Source: Chrysoporthe austroafricana
Lineage: Eukaryota; Ascomycota; Sordariomycetes; Diaporthales; Cryphonectriaceae
Reading direction: 5' to 3'
DNA: 64,000 nt
Assembly: GCA_001051155.2 (NCBI GenBank)
Contig: JYIP02000009.1
Coordinates: forward strand, 1,798,001-1,862,000
Shown: in pieces, positions 22,201 to 31,163 of the stretch
Layout of the letters: every line of letters starts with the position of its first letter
How positions within the stretch are numbered: the first letter of the stretch is position 1
The notes under the pieces: generated by a model
Seen by the model: the letters and a program-made list of their open reading frames with translations, nothing else
The model's database searches: none
Told to the model about the DNA's origin: nothing
Position numbers and translations under genes: made by a program

Positions 22201-25200
22201 ACGAGAGTGCGTAGCGAAGGCAGCTGCTCGGGGGACATCATGCGGGCGACTGATGGCGTGAGCGCGGCCGTTGTGACCTGGAAGTCTTGGATGAACTTTT
22301 CCATGCCGTTGAATCGATCATACTCTGATGGCACGCACACACAGCTCCCGCTGTAGAGGCCGCTGAGGATCTCATGGATGGCGGGGTCAAAGGTGAAAGC
22401 TGTAAACTGGATGATGCGTGCTTCAGGCCCGAAGCCCACGTATGGATTCTTCACCCAGGCCTTCATACTCGAGCAAATAGAACCGTGGCTGACGACTACA
22501 CCTTTAGGTACGCCAGTGCTTCCAGATGTGTGCATAACGAAAGCAATGTTGTTCGAAGCCAAAGCTACCGCCGGTACTGCCTTCGTTGCCGGTTCACGAA
22601 GGACGTCTTGGACTACGATAAAGCGCACCCCCTGGGTCTTCAGGGCTCCCAGACGAGCAATCTGTTCCTTGTCTCCCACAATAAGCTCTGTACCGCTGCT
22701 GCGTATTGTCGTCTCAACGCGGGAAACTGGTTCCTGAACACCTAGTGGAACCACCGCGCCACCGGACTTCAGAATGCCCAGCATTGTCACGACGGCCCAT
22801 TTCGATTTGTTCATGCAAAAGCCGACGAGATAGTCAGGCTTGACTTGAGTTTCGCGAATGAGATACGATGCCAAGTTGTCCGAGGCCTTATCCAACTCTT
22901 GGCCCGTCAGGGTCCCGTCCCACGCGTCGACGACCATAGTATCAGGGTGCATCTGCAACTTTTTCTGGACAAGTTGCTGAGAGGTATCCTTTGAATTTGG
23001 TAGGGAACTAGTGCTGTGATTCCAGGAACGGATTTGAGCCATATCCTTCGTTGAGGGTCTTGCAAACTCTTTGATGCGCCGAGTCGGATCTTGTGCCAGC
23101 AATTGTACGACCTCAAGGAAATGGCGGAGGATCCCTTGCGCAGCGTCCCGGCTCATGAAGTCTGGAGAGTATTGTACGACCACTTCAATATTACGGTCGT
23201 CTGTTAACACATGCAATGTGATGTCGTACTCGGTTGGATCGTAGGTTGTGATCGGTTCCAGGACTACAGAGCGATGGTTTGTGGAGGTGGCGGCTGTCAC
23301 GGTTGTCTGGTTATGTCGGCGGCGATAGGACATCAATGTGTTAAAAATACTACCATCCACGTGTTTCAAGGCATGCTGTATAGCTCCCAGAGAGGATCTT
23401 TGGTGCTCGAAGGCGTCTAGGAAACGTCGTTGGACGTCACGGGCTGCCTCTCCTACCGTGGACTCCCGATCTAGAGGAATGAAGTGAATGATTTGGTTGA
23501 TCATGGGGCCAACTATCAGGTCTGCACTCTTCACGGGAACGTCTCGGCCATTGAGGAGTCCACCCCAGGCCACACGGGTGGATCCGGTGTAGGTAGCGAG
23601 AATAATTGCCCAGGCCAACTCGAAGATGGTAGCCGTGGTCACGCCCTCCGACTTTTGCATAGATCGTAAAGCCGACAGATCGTCCAACACAGCTGAAGAG
23701 TACGGTATCTCTTCAAAAGCAGTGTGCTCCTTTTCGATTACCGGGTTGATGCCATTCTGGGTGTTCGTTCTTTCGGGAGATGCAGGCGGAAGGAAGCAGG
23801 GAGACACGTCGGCCAGCAAATCGGTCCAGAACTGCAGATCTTCTTCTGCGGGACGTTGTCGAAGGTGTGAAACATATGTACCGTAGTTGGTGCCTGGAGT
23901 TGTGAAAGCCACGGACTCGTAGCCATCAAGGAGCTCGCGGGTAAGAATGTCGAAGGAGGCAGCATCTATGAGAGCATGGGTCGTCTCTATCCGTCCAAAG
24001 ACCTGCCCGCCTGTAGCCTGAAGGATGGTCAGGCGGTGTGGAGGACGTCCACGGATTTCTATAAAGGGGCCCAAGGCCCCAAGGTACTCGACAGGGTCGT
24101 GACCGTCGGGGCAAGTCCTGAGTAGGATGTCGGCATCAGGTGATTTGAGGACAACCTGGTGAAACTCATCCTGGTCGGGCAGCCAGTCCACGAAGAAAGT
24201 GCGCATGATGGAGTGCCGATCCTGGAGCTGATGCCATGCTTGTGTCAGACGCTGGACATCAATGGTTTGCTGCTCGTCAGCCGGGCGCAGGCAGAATGTT
24301 TGGAAGATGCTGTATGACTTGGGCGACTTCAATTGACTTAAAAGAATACCTTGTTGGATGGGTGAGCAAGGCAAGACGTCTTCCACATTGGCCAGGCTAA
24401 CCCCATATCTGGGGTCATCCAGTGCTTCGAGGTCACTAGTCGTGAGTTTTGCAATTGAAAAATCCGTAGGACAGTAGCCCCTTCGTGTCACGGCAGAGGG
24501 TGTTTTGAGATGATGGTCAGTAAGTGAACTGTCAGCCAACCCGACTGATGTGCCATGCCGTGCCAAATCAGCGATACTTTGGCACTGGATAACATCTCGT
24601 AGCGAGATTCTAATCCCCTGAGTGCGACAAAGGGTCACGACTCGAATAGCGGCGATAGAATCGCCACCAAGAGAGAGAAACCGGCGGCCTTCGAAGGGAA
24701 TCTCCTGCAGGGGCATGTTGAGTGCCTCACCCCATGCCTTCCGCAGTTGTTCTTCCACAGTAGTAGCAACATAGTTGCTGCTAGTCTCTTTTACCTCTTG
24801 ACTAGCCTCGAGATCGTAAGCCACGATCAAGGAACGTGGAGGGCCTTGATATTGATGCTGTGCTCTTATCGAATCCAGTCCTGCCTGACTAGCCACGTCA
24901 AGATCTTTAATAACCTTTTCAAAGCGCCAATTGCCATATTCCGAGAGCTGACAGAGAACATGGTCGAAATGTACCAAAATTGACTCCATCTGCATTATTG
25001 GGAGTATATTGGCGTCAAATCGTGCCTCGATGGTGACAAGGCTGTCCTCTTGATCTATGACGCAGTCTAGAGCGAGAGCATAGCTCTGCAGGCCGTCTCT
25101 GTCGCTTCCTAGTCGCTCAAGCTTCTCGGTAAAGGTGGACTGGGTATTTCCTTCTTCTGGTGGTGGCGAGGCTTGGATGGTGAAGACATGCCCGGGATCA

Positions 25201-28200
25201 AAATCGCTTCCCAGGCCTGGCACCATGCGTCGAATGTTCTGCAGACCAGTATGCTCAAACGGGATCATCTCGGTCATCCGGGTCTGAACATCTTCGAGGA
25301 AATTTTGTAGAGACTGACTCGGGAGAACAGGTATGCGGAAGGGCACACTCGTCAGCGTCGGGGCCAGAAGGTCAAGGATGCCGGGCATAGGGGCATTTCT
25401 CCCTGACAGTGTCAGCAACATGACGGCTTCCTGCGTTCCGGAGTACGACGCCAGAAGAACAGCCCATGCAGCCCTCAGTAGCGTAGAGGTTGTCACCGTG
25501 CCTGCTCGATCAGGGTTCAAGATCACCTGCCGTGTGAGCCTTTGTGTGGGGAATGGCTCGTAATTTACATCGGAGAGAGTTGGGAAGCGGCTCTTTGTCA
25601 CATTGTGGAGGTGACGATTCCAGAATTGTCGAGCGGCCTGCTGATCTTGTTGAGCCAAATATTGAATAAACCTGGGCATCGGAACAAGCACTGAGGGAGG
25701 TTGCTGACCCGCCCACAGCCGCGCGAGCAAGTTGAGTGTCTGTACGGTGCTCCAGCCATCGTGAAGGGAGTGGTGAATGGACCAAATAAAATAGCAGTGG
25801 CCGTCACCAGACTTCTCGCCGTTGATGAGAGAGACCCGAGAGAGAGGTCGTCCATAATCGAAAGGAACCTGACTGTCTTGTTCCAAAAAAGCAGACAGGG
25901 AGTGAACGCCCTCCCCAGACTGCCAATGCACGCCCTCGTTGATAACGACCTGAACAACAACACCTCGACGAGACATGGCAATACGAGTTCGCAGAATCGG
26001 GGCGAGGGCGACAAGACGTTCCCATACTTCTTGAAACCCTTCTAAAGCTACGTCATTGGAAATGCGATAGCAACGTTGCACCATATATGCATCAGCGCGG
26101 GAGCGCTGGGTCGTGATCGCTACCAGGCCCTCTTGTAGAGGAGTGCAAGGATATACATCCTCGATCTGGCCCACGTCCACACCACACTGCGCTGCAAGAG
26201 CTGATAGCTCGCCCACCTCTTCCTTCCATAGCTGGAACGGCCGAGGATAATCTTCTGCAGCGTGAGTGACTGCACCACCCTCACTGTCTAATGTTCTTGC
26301 CAGATCTTCAATACGTGTGTACTTGAAGATATCGGCGACGGTGAGTGGAATACCCACATTGCGAGCTGCCGCCACCATGCGAACGGCTGTGATGGAGTCC
26401 CCGCCTGCTTGAAAGAAATGTTCTTTGACGCTGATTGACTCTGCAGGCCTGCTGAAGGCCACGGCCCATAAAGCCTGCAGTTGACGTTCGGTCTCCGTCC
26501 TCGGCTGTTGCTGGGCCGCATCGACAAGTGTGAGTGCCCTGACATGAGCGTCGTCCATTGCCTCTAGGAGACTGCGCAAAGCTCGACGATCAACCTTTTT
26601 AGACGCATTCACCGGCAGCCTAGTCATAGGGACATAGAGTCCGGGCACCATATAGACAGGAAGCTTGGCGAGGAGAGCGTTTTGTAGTATTTCCACTCTT
26701 GCTTTGAGTCCCAGAGATAGCTCTGAAGGGCCCAAGGGGCGGACAGTGTCCTCTTTGGACGGGGAGATGGAGGGTGACACTTCGAGAGCTGCAACAAGCT
26801 TCGGCTCACTCACACTAGGACCGCGCAATCTGACTAGGCTCACAGCCACGGCTCCAAATGTGTCCGCCAACAGCAAAGGGGCTATCACGCTCTCAATCTC
26901 ACCAATTTCGACGCGCTGACCTCGTATCTTGATTTGCGTGTCCTGCCGACCGATGAAGATGAATGTGCCGTTCGGGCCAGTCTGTCGAACCAGATCCCCG
27001 GTGCGGTACATCCTTCGAGGCGGTGCGGCAGTAGAGGTAGAACTGGGGTCGAGTTCCTGGAGAAACTTTGGGTTGTCGACGAAAGCGCTCGCCGTCCTAT
27101 CTGCGTCATTCATGTATCCTCGTGCAAGTGCCGGACTCTCAATGAGCAACTCGCCCGGCCCGCCGATGGGACACAGGCGGTTGTAATCATCCGGCTGCAC
27201 GACCCAGCAGCGGCCCGTGATGGGCAGACCAATGTTGGCTGAATCTGCAGGATCTGTAATCTGGCCACAGCAGGCGAATACAGAAGCTTCGGACTGCCCG
27301 TACCCATTCAGCACCTGGGTGTACGGCAGCCACTTAGTGACGACAGCGGTGCTCGGCATCTCACCACTGAGGACCAGGCGTCTCAGCGCAGGTGCCTCTG
27401 CGGGCTCGAGGAGAAGCCCGGCCACCGTGGAGGTCAGCGTCGCCTGATTCACTAGAAGCTTGTGCATTGCTCTGGCCAGGTTGGTAGTTCGCTCTTCCTC
27501 CGAAGGTACGCAGACGCAGCCACCCATGACAAGAGTGCCGAAGACATCAGGAATACTGTCCGCAAAAGTGTAGGCTGCAAATTGTAGGGTGCGAACACCA
27601 GGTCCAAGGTGGAATGCCTTGCCTTGTGCCAACAGGGAAGTACCCAAAGCTCTGTGCTCCAGCACAACTCCTTTTGGCTTTCCGCTAGACCCGGACGTAT
27701 ACAACACCCACGCAGCGCTGTTGGGCGTGAGGAGTGTGCGAACACCTCCATCTTTGCGTAGAATCCCCGAGGCCTGGCTACCAATTTCGCCGACAGCGAT
27801 CGCTTTCAAGTTCATGGCATGCACCTTTGGGAAAGTGTTCGGAGTGGTGAGCACAAGAGCGACATTTGCACCCTTGAGTAGTTCCTCCGCACGGGGGTCA
27901 TCGACGCCAACAGGCACAATAGCTGCTCCACTCATGAGCACAGCCAACATAGCCGTGACAGCCCATCTCGACTTTTCCATGCAAAGTCCCACCATGGTAA
28001 TTCCTGGTCTGACGTTCTCGTCAAGAATGAGCATCTGGCTCAGGACGTCCGCGGCAGCAACGAGCTCCTCATACGTCCAAGTGCCGTCCCAGGCGCAGAC
28101 GGCGGGAGCCTGGGGTTGTCGAGCTGCCGTCTCCTGGATAAGGTCATGAATGTACACCTTGCTCATCGCAGGAGTGGTATCATCAAGCTTTTGGCATGGC

Positions 28201-31163
28201 CTACTCAGCTCTGCCTTTTGCGCCTCGGTCAGGGGCGAGAATCCTTGAACTGCGTCCTGAGAGGAGGACTGTAACACGAACTTGATGGCTTCCTGGTATA
28301 CACTGAGAATGCTTTCGGCGAGTGGGAGGTCCATCTTTGACTTCCAAAAGTCCAAGATAAAGTCCAAATGGTCAATGCCGATATCAATATTGACTGACAC
28401 GTCGTAGTCTGTCGCCGCGGTTCTCTGAACGAGCTCAAACGAAAGGCCAGCTTTCGCGTACTCACGCGCCGGCAAGGCCCGAGTGAATGACAACACAGTA
28501 TTTCCCCATTGCCGCACAGATGCTCCCTGACGATTATTCTTCATAGCAGTAGTTGTGTTTTGGTATGGAAGGCTTTGGATGAAGTCTTGCCCCACGAGAG
28601 CTAGCAATTCCTGCACTGCGGCGTCGCGCTTCATGCTCAAGCGACAGAACAGGACATCGAGGAACGGCCCAATTGCGTCCTGAATTCCCGAAAGCGGCGT
28701 TTGCCGGCGGGCGGCGACGTATGCAAAGCAGACGTCGTCAGAATTGGCGAAGCTCCTGAGTACTAGACCCCATGCGACTTGACAGACGTTCGCAGGAGTG
28801 ACGCCGTACTGTCCGCAGAACGAGGTCAACGCACCTGGTGACAAACTCATTTGAGCCTGGAGGCTCTGAAGGCCGGATGTCTCTAGGCTGTGACGGACAG
28901 GAAGATACGATCCTTGCGCGTTGTCCATATAACGTGCCCAGTAGGCCGAGGTAGGCGTTGCGTCACGATTCAGCTCATCTACTGTGAAGTCTAGATATGG
29001 AAGAGCTTGAGCTGGTGGAAGCGCGCCAAGGTAGCAGGAGCAGAAGTCGCGCATAAGCACCTCGGTCGACTGGCCGTCGAAGAGAGCATGCGAGATGTCC
29101 AGCTTGACGTAGACACCTGCATTTGGTGCTGGAGCGATCGACAGGCGATGTTGCGGTTGGTATATTCCATACACGGGGGATTCGGTGTCTTTGAAGATGT
29201 TTGTGGCGTCTTGGTGCGTGAGCGCCCAAGGCTCAATATGCTTCCAGACCACCTGGTCAAACTTGCCGAGACGTGCGTCGCTCTCAACAAACGTTGTGCG
29301 AAGTATGGAATGTCTCGCCGTGATCTGGGTCCAATGTGCCTTGACATGTTCCGGGTCAAGCCGATGACCGGACCCAAGAGCGTCAATCCGTACAACGAAG
29401 CGACATTGATATGCCTTGGGGGTCGTTCTCTGACTGACTAGGAAATTGTCCTGCATGGGTGAGCATGGAGCGATAGCTTGAACGGCTGCTAGGGGATCAG
29501 GAGCTACGGATCGCAGCCTTGCAAAGAGCCTGTCAAGAGCGGGATAAGAGGTATCTAGTAGCGGGAAATCGCTGAGTGTTGGCGTGAGTGCTGCCTTGTC
29601 CAGTCCTTCTATAAGTTTGATCATTTTTTGCTTTGCTACAACAGCAAAGTCCCGAATTCTAGGTTTGTCTTGTGGCGTGTTACCGCCACGTATGGACAGC
29701 TTCAATTTCCCATCCCAAACGCGGAAAATGATTTGGATCCACTTGTTGGTTGGATCGATCGAAGCTGTTGACTGTGAAGGGCTGCTCCATTGGATACAAG
29801 CGAGCCATTCCAGATCAGAAGTGCTTGGATGAGTATCGATTGGCAGCGTGTCAGTACTGAACACATCTATGCCGGCTGGTGTGTCTCTAGTCTCTTCGCC
29901 GTATTGGTTTATCGTACGAGGAGCATCCCCTCGTAGATCTAGAAATCCGACCCTCGACGTCGCTGTCGGCAAGATCCGGGCATCTTTGACATTCCGCAAT
30001 ATCTCGATAGCGCTAACTTCGCGTTTGGTGTAGGCGCTGGCTAATGGTTCTACCTCAAATGATACGGTGCTGTCGAAAGAACCTATAGTGTCCAACAACT
30101 CTGGACGGTTATGCCTTCTGTTGAAAACGTTGCGGAAATATGGTGAGATGTCAAATAGATTGATTTCGAATGCGGTGATGAGCAGAGCAGCATTGATGAT
30201 ATCCACTGCGTTGGTGCGGAGAGCTTTGTGACAGCTGCCACGAAGAATCTTCTCAGTGTTGGTCTCATCAAATGAGATAGTTTCGTCGCCCGGCTCCCAG
30301 CTCCCTTCTGGTATTGCGAAGCGTCCAAGGCGAGCCTTTGTGCCTCTTCCTTTTCCTGTCTCAGATAACAGGAACGACAGACTAGCCACTGAGACGAGGT
30401 TCGACAAGCCAGTGTCAGAACCCAGGGGACGATGAGATCTCACGTCCTCTCCAAGAGCAGCGCTGAAGTCACGAATGATGATGCGCCAGGAAGTGTGATC
30501 AACGGCGTCGCTCCGGGCTGCGAGAATCAATGTGTGCATCTGTTCGCAGAGCACTGCTCCAAATATGGGTCCTTCCTTGGAGCCGAGACCAGCGCATACT
30601 CTGTCCACAGCTGCTGCACAGGTTTCGGTGGTTCCCTCGATGATGGTCTGAAACAGCCACGAAGGGTGACTTTGGTTTGCGGCTGGCATCGTAACTCCGG
30701 TCGACCCATCAATCAGGTCGTCTCGTGGCTGTAGAGCCCCGTTTTGTTGTACGACAGCATCCAGCGCATGCTGGACACCCAACACGGATACATGACTGTT
30801 CAGCCTCAGACCGAGCACCTGTGACGATTGCTTTGTCTCGTGAGGAACGTCTTCCTTTGATCGATCTCCGTTCTGTTGTAAATCCGGTTTTGTAGCTTCT
30901 TGGTTGACGGCGTGTTGTGACTGAGCAATGCGATCAATCAACTGTGACAGACTGACCTCACCCATCATGTCGGGGATTTGGATGTGCACTTTATGTGCGC
31001 GGCATTTAGCCATGTACTCGATGGCTGACAGAGAGTCGCCTCCCAGGGCCAGGAATGACTTCTCCGAGTCCAGATCTTCTGGGTCGACATCCAGAACCTC
31101 AGCGGCGAGATTATGGAGCCAGAGCTCCAAAGAGCCAGCTTGAGCTGGAATGGGCATTTTCAT
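16293..31163 (-). CDS. Nonribosomal peptide synthetase, T-E*-C-A-T-C-T-C-A-T-C-A-T-C
   Basis: An uninterrupted 4,956-codon frame. The ATG at 31163 lies about 10 residues before the first carrier domain. Approximate order by residue: T0 10-85 (LGGDSLSA); E-like 150-530, whose HHxxxDG site reads RSDAVDH; C1 565-975 (SHALFDG); A1 1000-1520 (TSGSSGKPKG); T1 about 1585 (GGDS); C2 1670-2090 (HHSLHDG); T2 about 2165 (GGDS) with no A domain before it; C3 2265-2700 (THALIDA); A2 2725-3250; T3 about 3313; C4 3410-3830 (HHSIYDG); A3 3860-4365; T4 about 4430; C5 4515-4956 (SHALYDA). Beginning with a carrier domain is typical of lipo-NRPSs that receive an acyl chain from a ligase/acyltransferase pair, and both partners are encoded nearby. 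There is no thioesterase; release is probably by C5. Three A domains imply three amino or related acids, unless modules iterate. Confidence 0.95.
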   Translation of the reverse strand: MKMPIPAQAGSLELWLHNLAAEVLDVDPEDLDSEKSFLALGGDSLSAIEYMAKCRAHKVHIQIPDMMGEVSLSQLIDRIAQSQHAVNQEATKPDLQQNGDRSKEDVPHETKQSSQVLGLRLNSHVSVLGVQHALDAVVQQNGALQPRDDLIDGSTGVTMPAANQSHPSWLFQTIIEGTTETCAAAVDRVCAGLGSKEGPIFGAVLCEQMHTLILAARSDAVDHTSWRIIIRDFSAALGEDVRSHRPLGSDTGLSNLVSVASLSFLLSETGKGRGTKARLGRFAIPEGSWEPGDETISFDETNTEKILRGSCHKALRTNAVDIINAALLITAFEINLFDISPYFRNVFNRRHNRPELLDTIGSFDSTVSFEVEPLASAYTKREVSAIEILRNVKDARILPTATSRVGFLDLRGDAPRTINQYGEETRDTPAGIDVFSTDTLPIDTHPSTSDLEWLACIQWSSPSQSTASIDPTNKWIQIIFRVWDGKLKLSIRGGNTPQDKPRIRDFAVVAKQKMIKLIEGLDKAALTPTLSDFPLLDTSYPALDRLFARLRSVAPDPLAAVQAIAPCSPMQDNFLVSQRTTPKAYQCRFVVRIDALGSGHRLDPEHVKAHWTQITARHSILRTTFVESDARLGKFDQVVWKHIEPWALTHQDATNIFKDTESPVYGIYQPQHRLSIAPAPNAGVYVKLDISHALFDGQSTEVLMRDFCSCYLGALPPAQALPYLDFTVDELNRDATPTSAYWARYMDNAQGSYLPVRHSLETSGLQSLQAQMSLSPGALTSFCGQYGVTPANVCQVAWGLVLRSFANSDDVCFAYVAARRQTPLSGIQDAIGPFLDVLFCRLSMKRDAAVQELLALVGQDFIQSLPYQNTTTAMKNNRQGASVRQWGNTVLSFTRALPAREYAKAGLSFELVQRTAATDYDVSVNIDIGIDHLDFILDFWKSKMDLPLAESILSVYQEAIKFVLQSSSQDAVQGFSPLTEAQKAELSRPCQKLDDTTPAMSKVYIHDLIQETAARQPQAPAVCAWDGTWTYEELVAAADVLSQMLILDENVRPGITMVGLCMEKSRWAVTAMLAVLMSGAAIVPVGVDDPRAEELLKGANVALVLTTPNTFPKVHAMNLKAIAVGEIGSQASGILRKDGGVRTLLTPNSAAWVLYTSGSSGKPKGVVLEHRALGTSLLAQGKAFHLGPGVRTLQFAAYTFADSIPDVFGTLVMGGCVCVPSEEERTTNLARAMHKLLVNQATLTSTVAGLLLEPAEAPALRRLVLSGEMPSTAVVTKWLPYTQVLNGYGQSEASVFACCGQITDPADSANIGLPITGRCWVVQPDDYNRLCPIGGPGELLIESPALARGYMNDADRTASAFVDNPKFLQELDPSSTSTAAPPRRMYRTGDLVRQTGPNGTFIFIGRQDTQIKIRGQRVEIGEIESVIAPLLLADTFGAVAVSLVRLRGPSVSEPKLVAALEVSPSISPSKEDTVRPLGPSELSLGLKARVEILQNALLAKLPVYMVPGLYVPMTRLPVNASKKVDRRALRSLLEAMDDAHVRALTLVDAAQQQPRTETERQLQALWAVAFSRPAESISVKEHFFQAGGDSITAVRMVAAARNVGIPLTVADIFKYTRIEDLARTLDSEGGAVTHAAEDYPRPFQLWKEEVGELSALAAQCGVDVGQIEDVYPCTPLQEGLVAITTQRSRADAYMVQRCYRISNDVALEGFQEVWERLVALAPILRTRIAMSRRGVVVQVVINEGVHWQSGEGVHSLSAFLEQDSQVPFDYGRPLSRVSLINGEKSGDGHCYFIWSIHHSLHDGWSTVQTLNLLARLWAGQQPPSVLVPMPRFIQYLAQQDQQAARQFWNRHLHNVTKSRFPTLSDVNYEPFPTQRLTRQVILNPDRAGTVTTSTLLRAAWAVLLASYSGTQEAVMLLTLSGRNAPMPGILDLLAPTLTSVPFRIPVLPSQSLQNFLEDVQTRMTEMIPFEHTGLQNIRRMVPGLGSDFDPGHVFTIQASPPPEEGNTQSTFTEKLERLGSDRDGLQSYALALDCVIDQEDSLVTIEARFDANILPIMQMESILVHFDHVLCQLSEYGNWRFEKVIKDLDVASQAGLDSIRAQHQYQGPPRSLIVAYDLEASQEVKETSSNYVATTVEEQLRKAWGEALNMPLQEIPFEGRRFLSLGGDSIAAIRVVTLCRTQGIRISLRDVIQCQSIADLARHGTSVGLADSSLTDHHLKTPSAVTRRGYCPTDFSIAKLTTSDLEALDDPRYGVSLANVEDVLPCSPIQQGILLSQLKSPKSYSIFQTFCLRPADEQQTIDVQRLTQAWHQLQDRHSIMRTFFVDWLPDQDEFHQVVLKSPDADILLRTCPDGHDPVEYLGALGPFIEIRGRPPHRLTILQATGGQVFGRIETTHALIDAASFDILTRELLDGYESVAFTTPGTNYGTYVSHLRQRPAEEDLQFWTDLLADVSPCFLPPASPERTNTQNGINPVIEKEHTAFEEIPYSSAVLDDLSALRSMQKSEGVTTATIFELAWAIILATYTGSTRVAWGGLLNGRDVPVKSADLIVGPMINQIIHFIPLDRESTVGEAARDVQRRFLDAFEHQRSSLGAIQHALKHVDGSIFNTLMSYRRRHNQTTVTAATSTNHRSVVLEPITTYDPTEYDITLHVLTDDRNIEVVVQYSPDFMSRDAAQGILRHFLEVVQLLAQDPTRRIKEFARPSTKDMAQIRSWNHSTSSLPNSKDTSQQLVQKKLQMHPDTMVVDAWDGTLTGQELDKASDNLASYLIRETQVKPDYLVGFCMNKSKWAVVTMLGILKSGGAVVPLGVQEPVSRVETTIRSSGTELIVGDKEQIARLGALKTQGVRFIVVQDVLREPATKAVPAVALASNNIAFVMHTSGSTGVPKGVVVSHGSICSSMKAWVKNPYVGFGPEARIIQFTAFTFDPAIHEILSGLYSGSCVCVPSEYDRFNGMEKFIQDFQVTTAALTPSVARMMSPEQLPSLRTLVLMGEAVKPSDVETWLNRGSAQVINAYGPTECTIIVSISSPLDAKHQAPVIGWAVEGVNMWVTQPDDFNYLCPVGAPGELLVEGPLVANGYLHDVKQTAASFVVDPAFVRQLADGVHTGRRMYRTGDIVRQNQDGSLTYIGRRDNQIKIHGQRVETSEIENWILKLATPDLVQMVCVALVVPTGKAEAAEEPRLLAAVQVSGAHSTIVNVDETEHPSSKPSTTLLLELDELRRSLLGVLPSYMVPSIIVPYGKIPLTSAGKVDRPAVRRALSRLSETHLNALLPTSSATSMSKRPLSSSTERMLQSLWAAVLSKSPEVICSEDDFFQIGGDSISAMKLVAAARRAKPAVSLTVATIFQHPRLSELALAIDKENDRSEISTTPDTKTDAAPFALLSLGSSGILSEQIVSLASQCGVAPEDIEDAYPSTPLQEGLIAITSKRPDKYVLRRVFKIEGDVRVFMGAWERLWQTLVIMRTRIVPGKSGAVQVVVREPVQWQYSSSLEDYLEQDRNDHMTYGSRLCRIGIINTPISEEKRVVWTMHHSIYDGWSMMKTVDMLTRLARNGPVPQPVPMSRFVQYLNDRDEEATRLFWRKHLGSANVIKFPELPIDPSYLPQSTQHAKRHIIRHSKDFLGSVTTSNILRAAWAMLLAAYAGTDTDEVIIMAALSGRQAPVDGILNMLGPTFATVPVRVQIPQQDSIPTFLSRVQQDAVEMIPYEHTGLQNIRQHVPELDEGLFTPAHLFTVQAVVNGDDDVLQASLASPETTTVAAADKLMIPVEKENRIDDAIQGYAFNMECTMITEEQVDVDIWFDQTTISTSQVHRILEQFEHVVQQLFEYSNDESRLVCQLSLISQEDQSQISSWNETVPERTSQCIHEILQDIAAQQPDAPAICSWDGDLTYRELVETGSRLAHHLHSLKRGVGPEALLGLCMSKSKWALVAAVAILQAGAGVVPLGIGHPVVRIQTIVGNTGTQLILTDKEQADRLSSLTGAATIVIDEDLINGLPPYTPAPACSTVTAENVSYVVFTSGSTGTPKGSVLEHGALAASLLKHSRMLHLTSRSRALQFAAFTFDNSISDIFATLFQGGCVCEPSEDDRVSNLAQAVWDLRVNFLSLTPTVAAMLRPQDVPPIEVLVVGGEPLDPNVIDIWGKCSAIINSYGPSECSILVACSRPLTERRDAPNVGLPVACCFWVVSPADYNKLSPIGAPGELLLQGAQLGRGYINEPEKTTKAFVVNPSWVEDFPIARNQRLYRSGDLVQQNPDQSLTMLGRRDTQVKIHGQRVEIGEIESWIVRLMPDVRKAAVDYIALAHGRGDRVLVAALELETTSTTKTAPVEVAQPSPVLQRRLEQLRTELRAVLPSYMIPNNFLPITRLPLNPSSKLDRLALRNFFATLRADDWNHYLFSTSSNKSVTTETESLLRQLWSTVLSLAEELIGREDNLFDLGGDSVVAMRLSALAREAGLQLTVADILRNQVLENMASAADKAPSTSSSALIPDRYQRISLLLDQHRATVLKAAYCCPWIQASGTEVLDVAPLTDFQAVSVDGMLSTTRMDLNYIGVDGTGSFAVDRLKAACLKLIDQVDTLRTAFVKDGNHQFWQVVLSAYEPEICEYRTDESLVAFTERFMAQEMFGSPEEGRPPVNIAIITTIDGSNQHRILFRISHALYDAHSLPLIWDSLMAIYHGATIQTHATFFNYISDLHSRIDEESSLLYWRDFLAGSEMPQLGQPSQQHATTSPETISTKQLKASFLPKETLMLPPSLASSMMPAVIVKAAWGLVVAEHTGLSDLIFAEASTGRNAVSPAVADSHGCCVTALPFRFVVPPDSTAMTISEFLDAILDQQTRSIQHESVGTQRIIDDCAPASSWHRFTSLINHQRSPQEPGFMLGETEYTPAFLDRADGGFYMLPDISISATQGLGSLEIRLGHAVDVVAGDVAARLLHGLCVAIDAISGRPNESVSSTRELVRRAYQST

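Noticed and set aside
16293..31163. Reading the first domain after T0 as an ordinary condensation domain
   Set aside because: SWRII after the active-site position and the GSFDSTVSFEV segment match epimerisation domains better than C domains, although it is degenerate.
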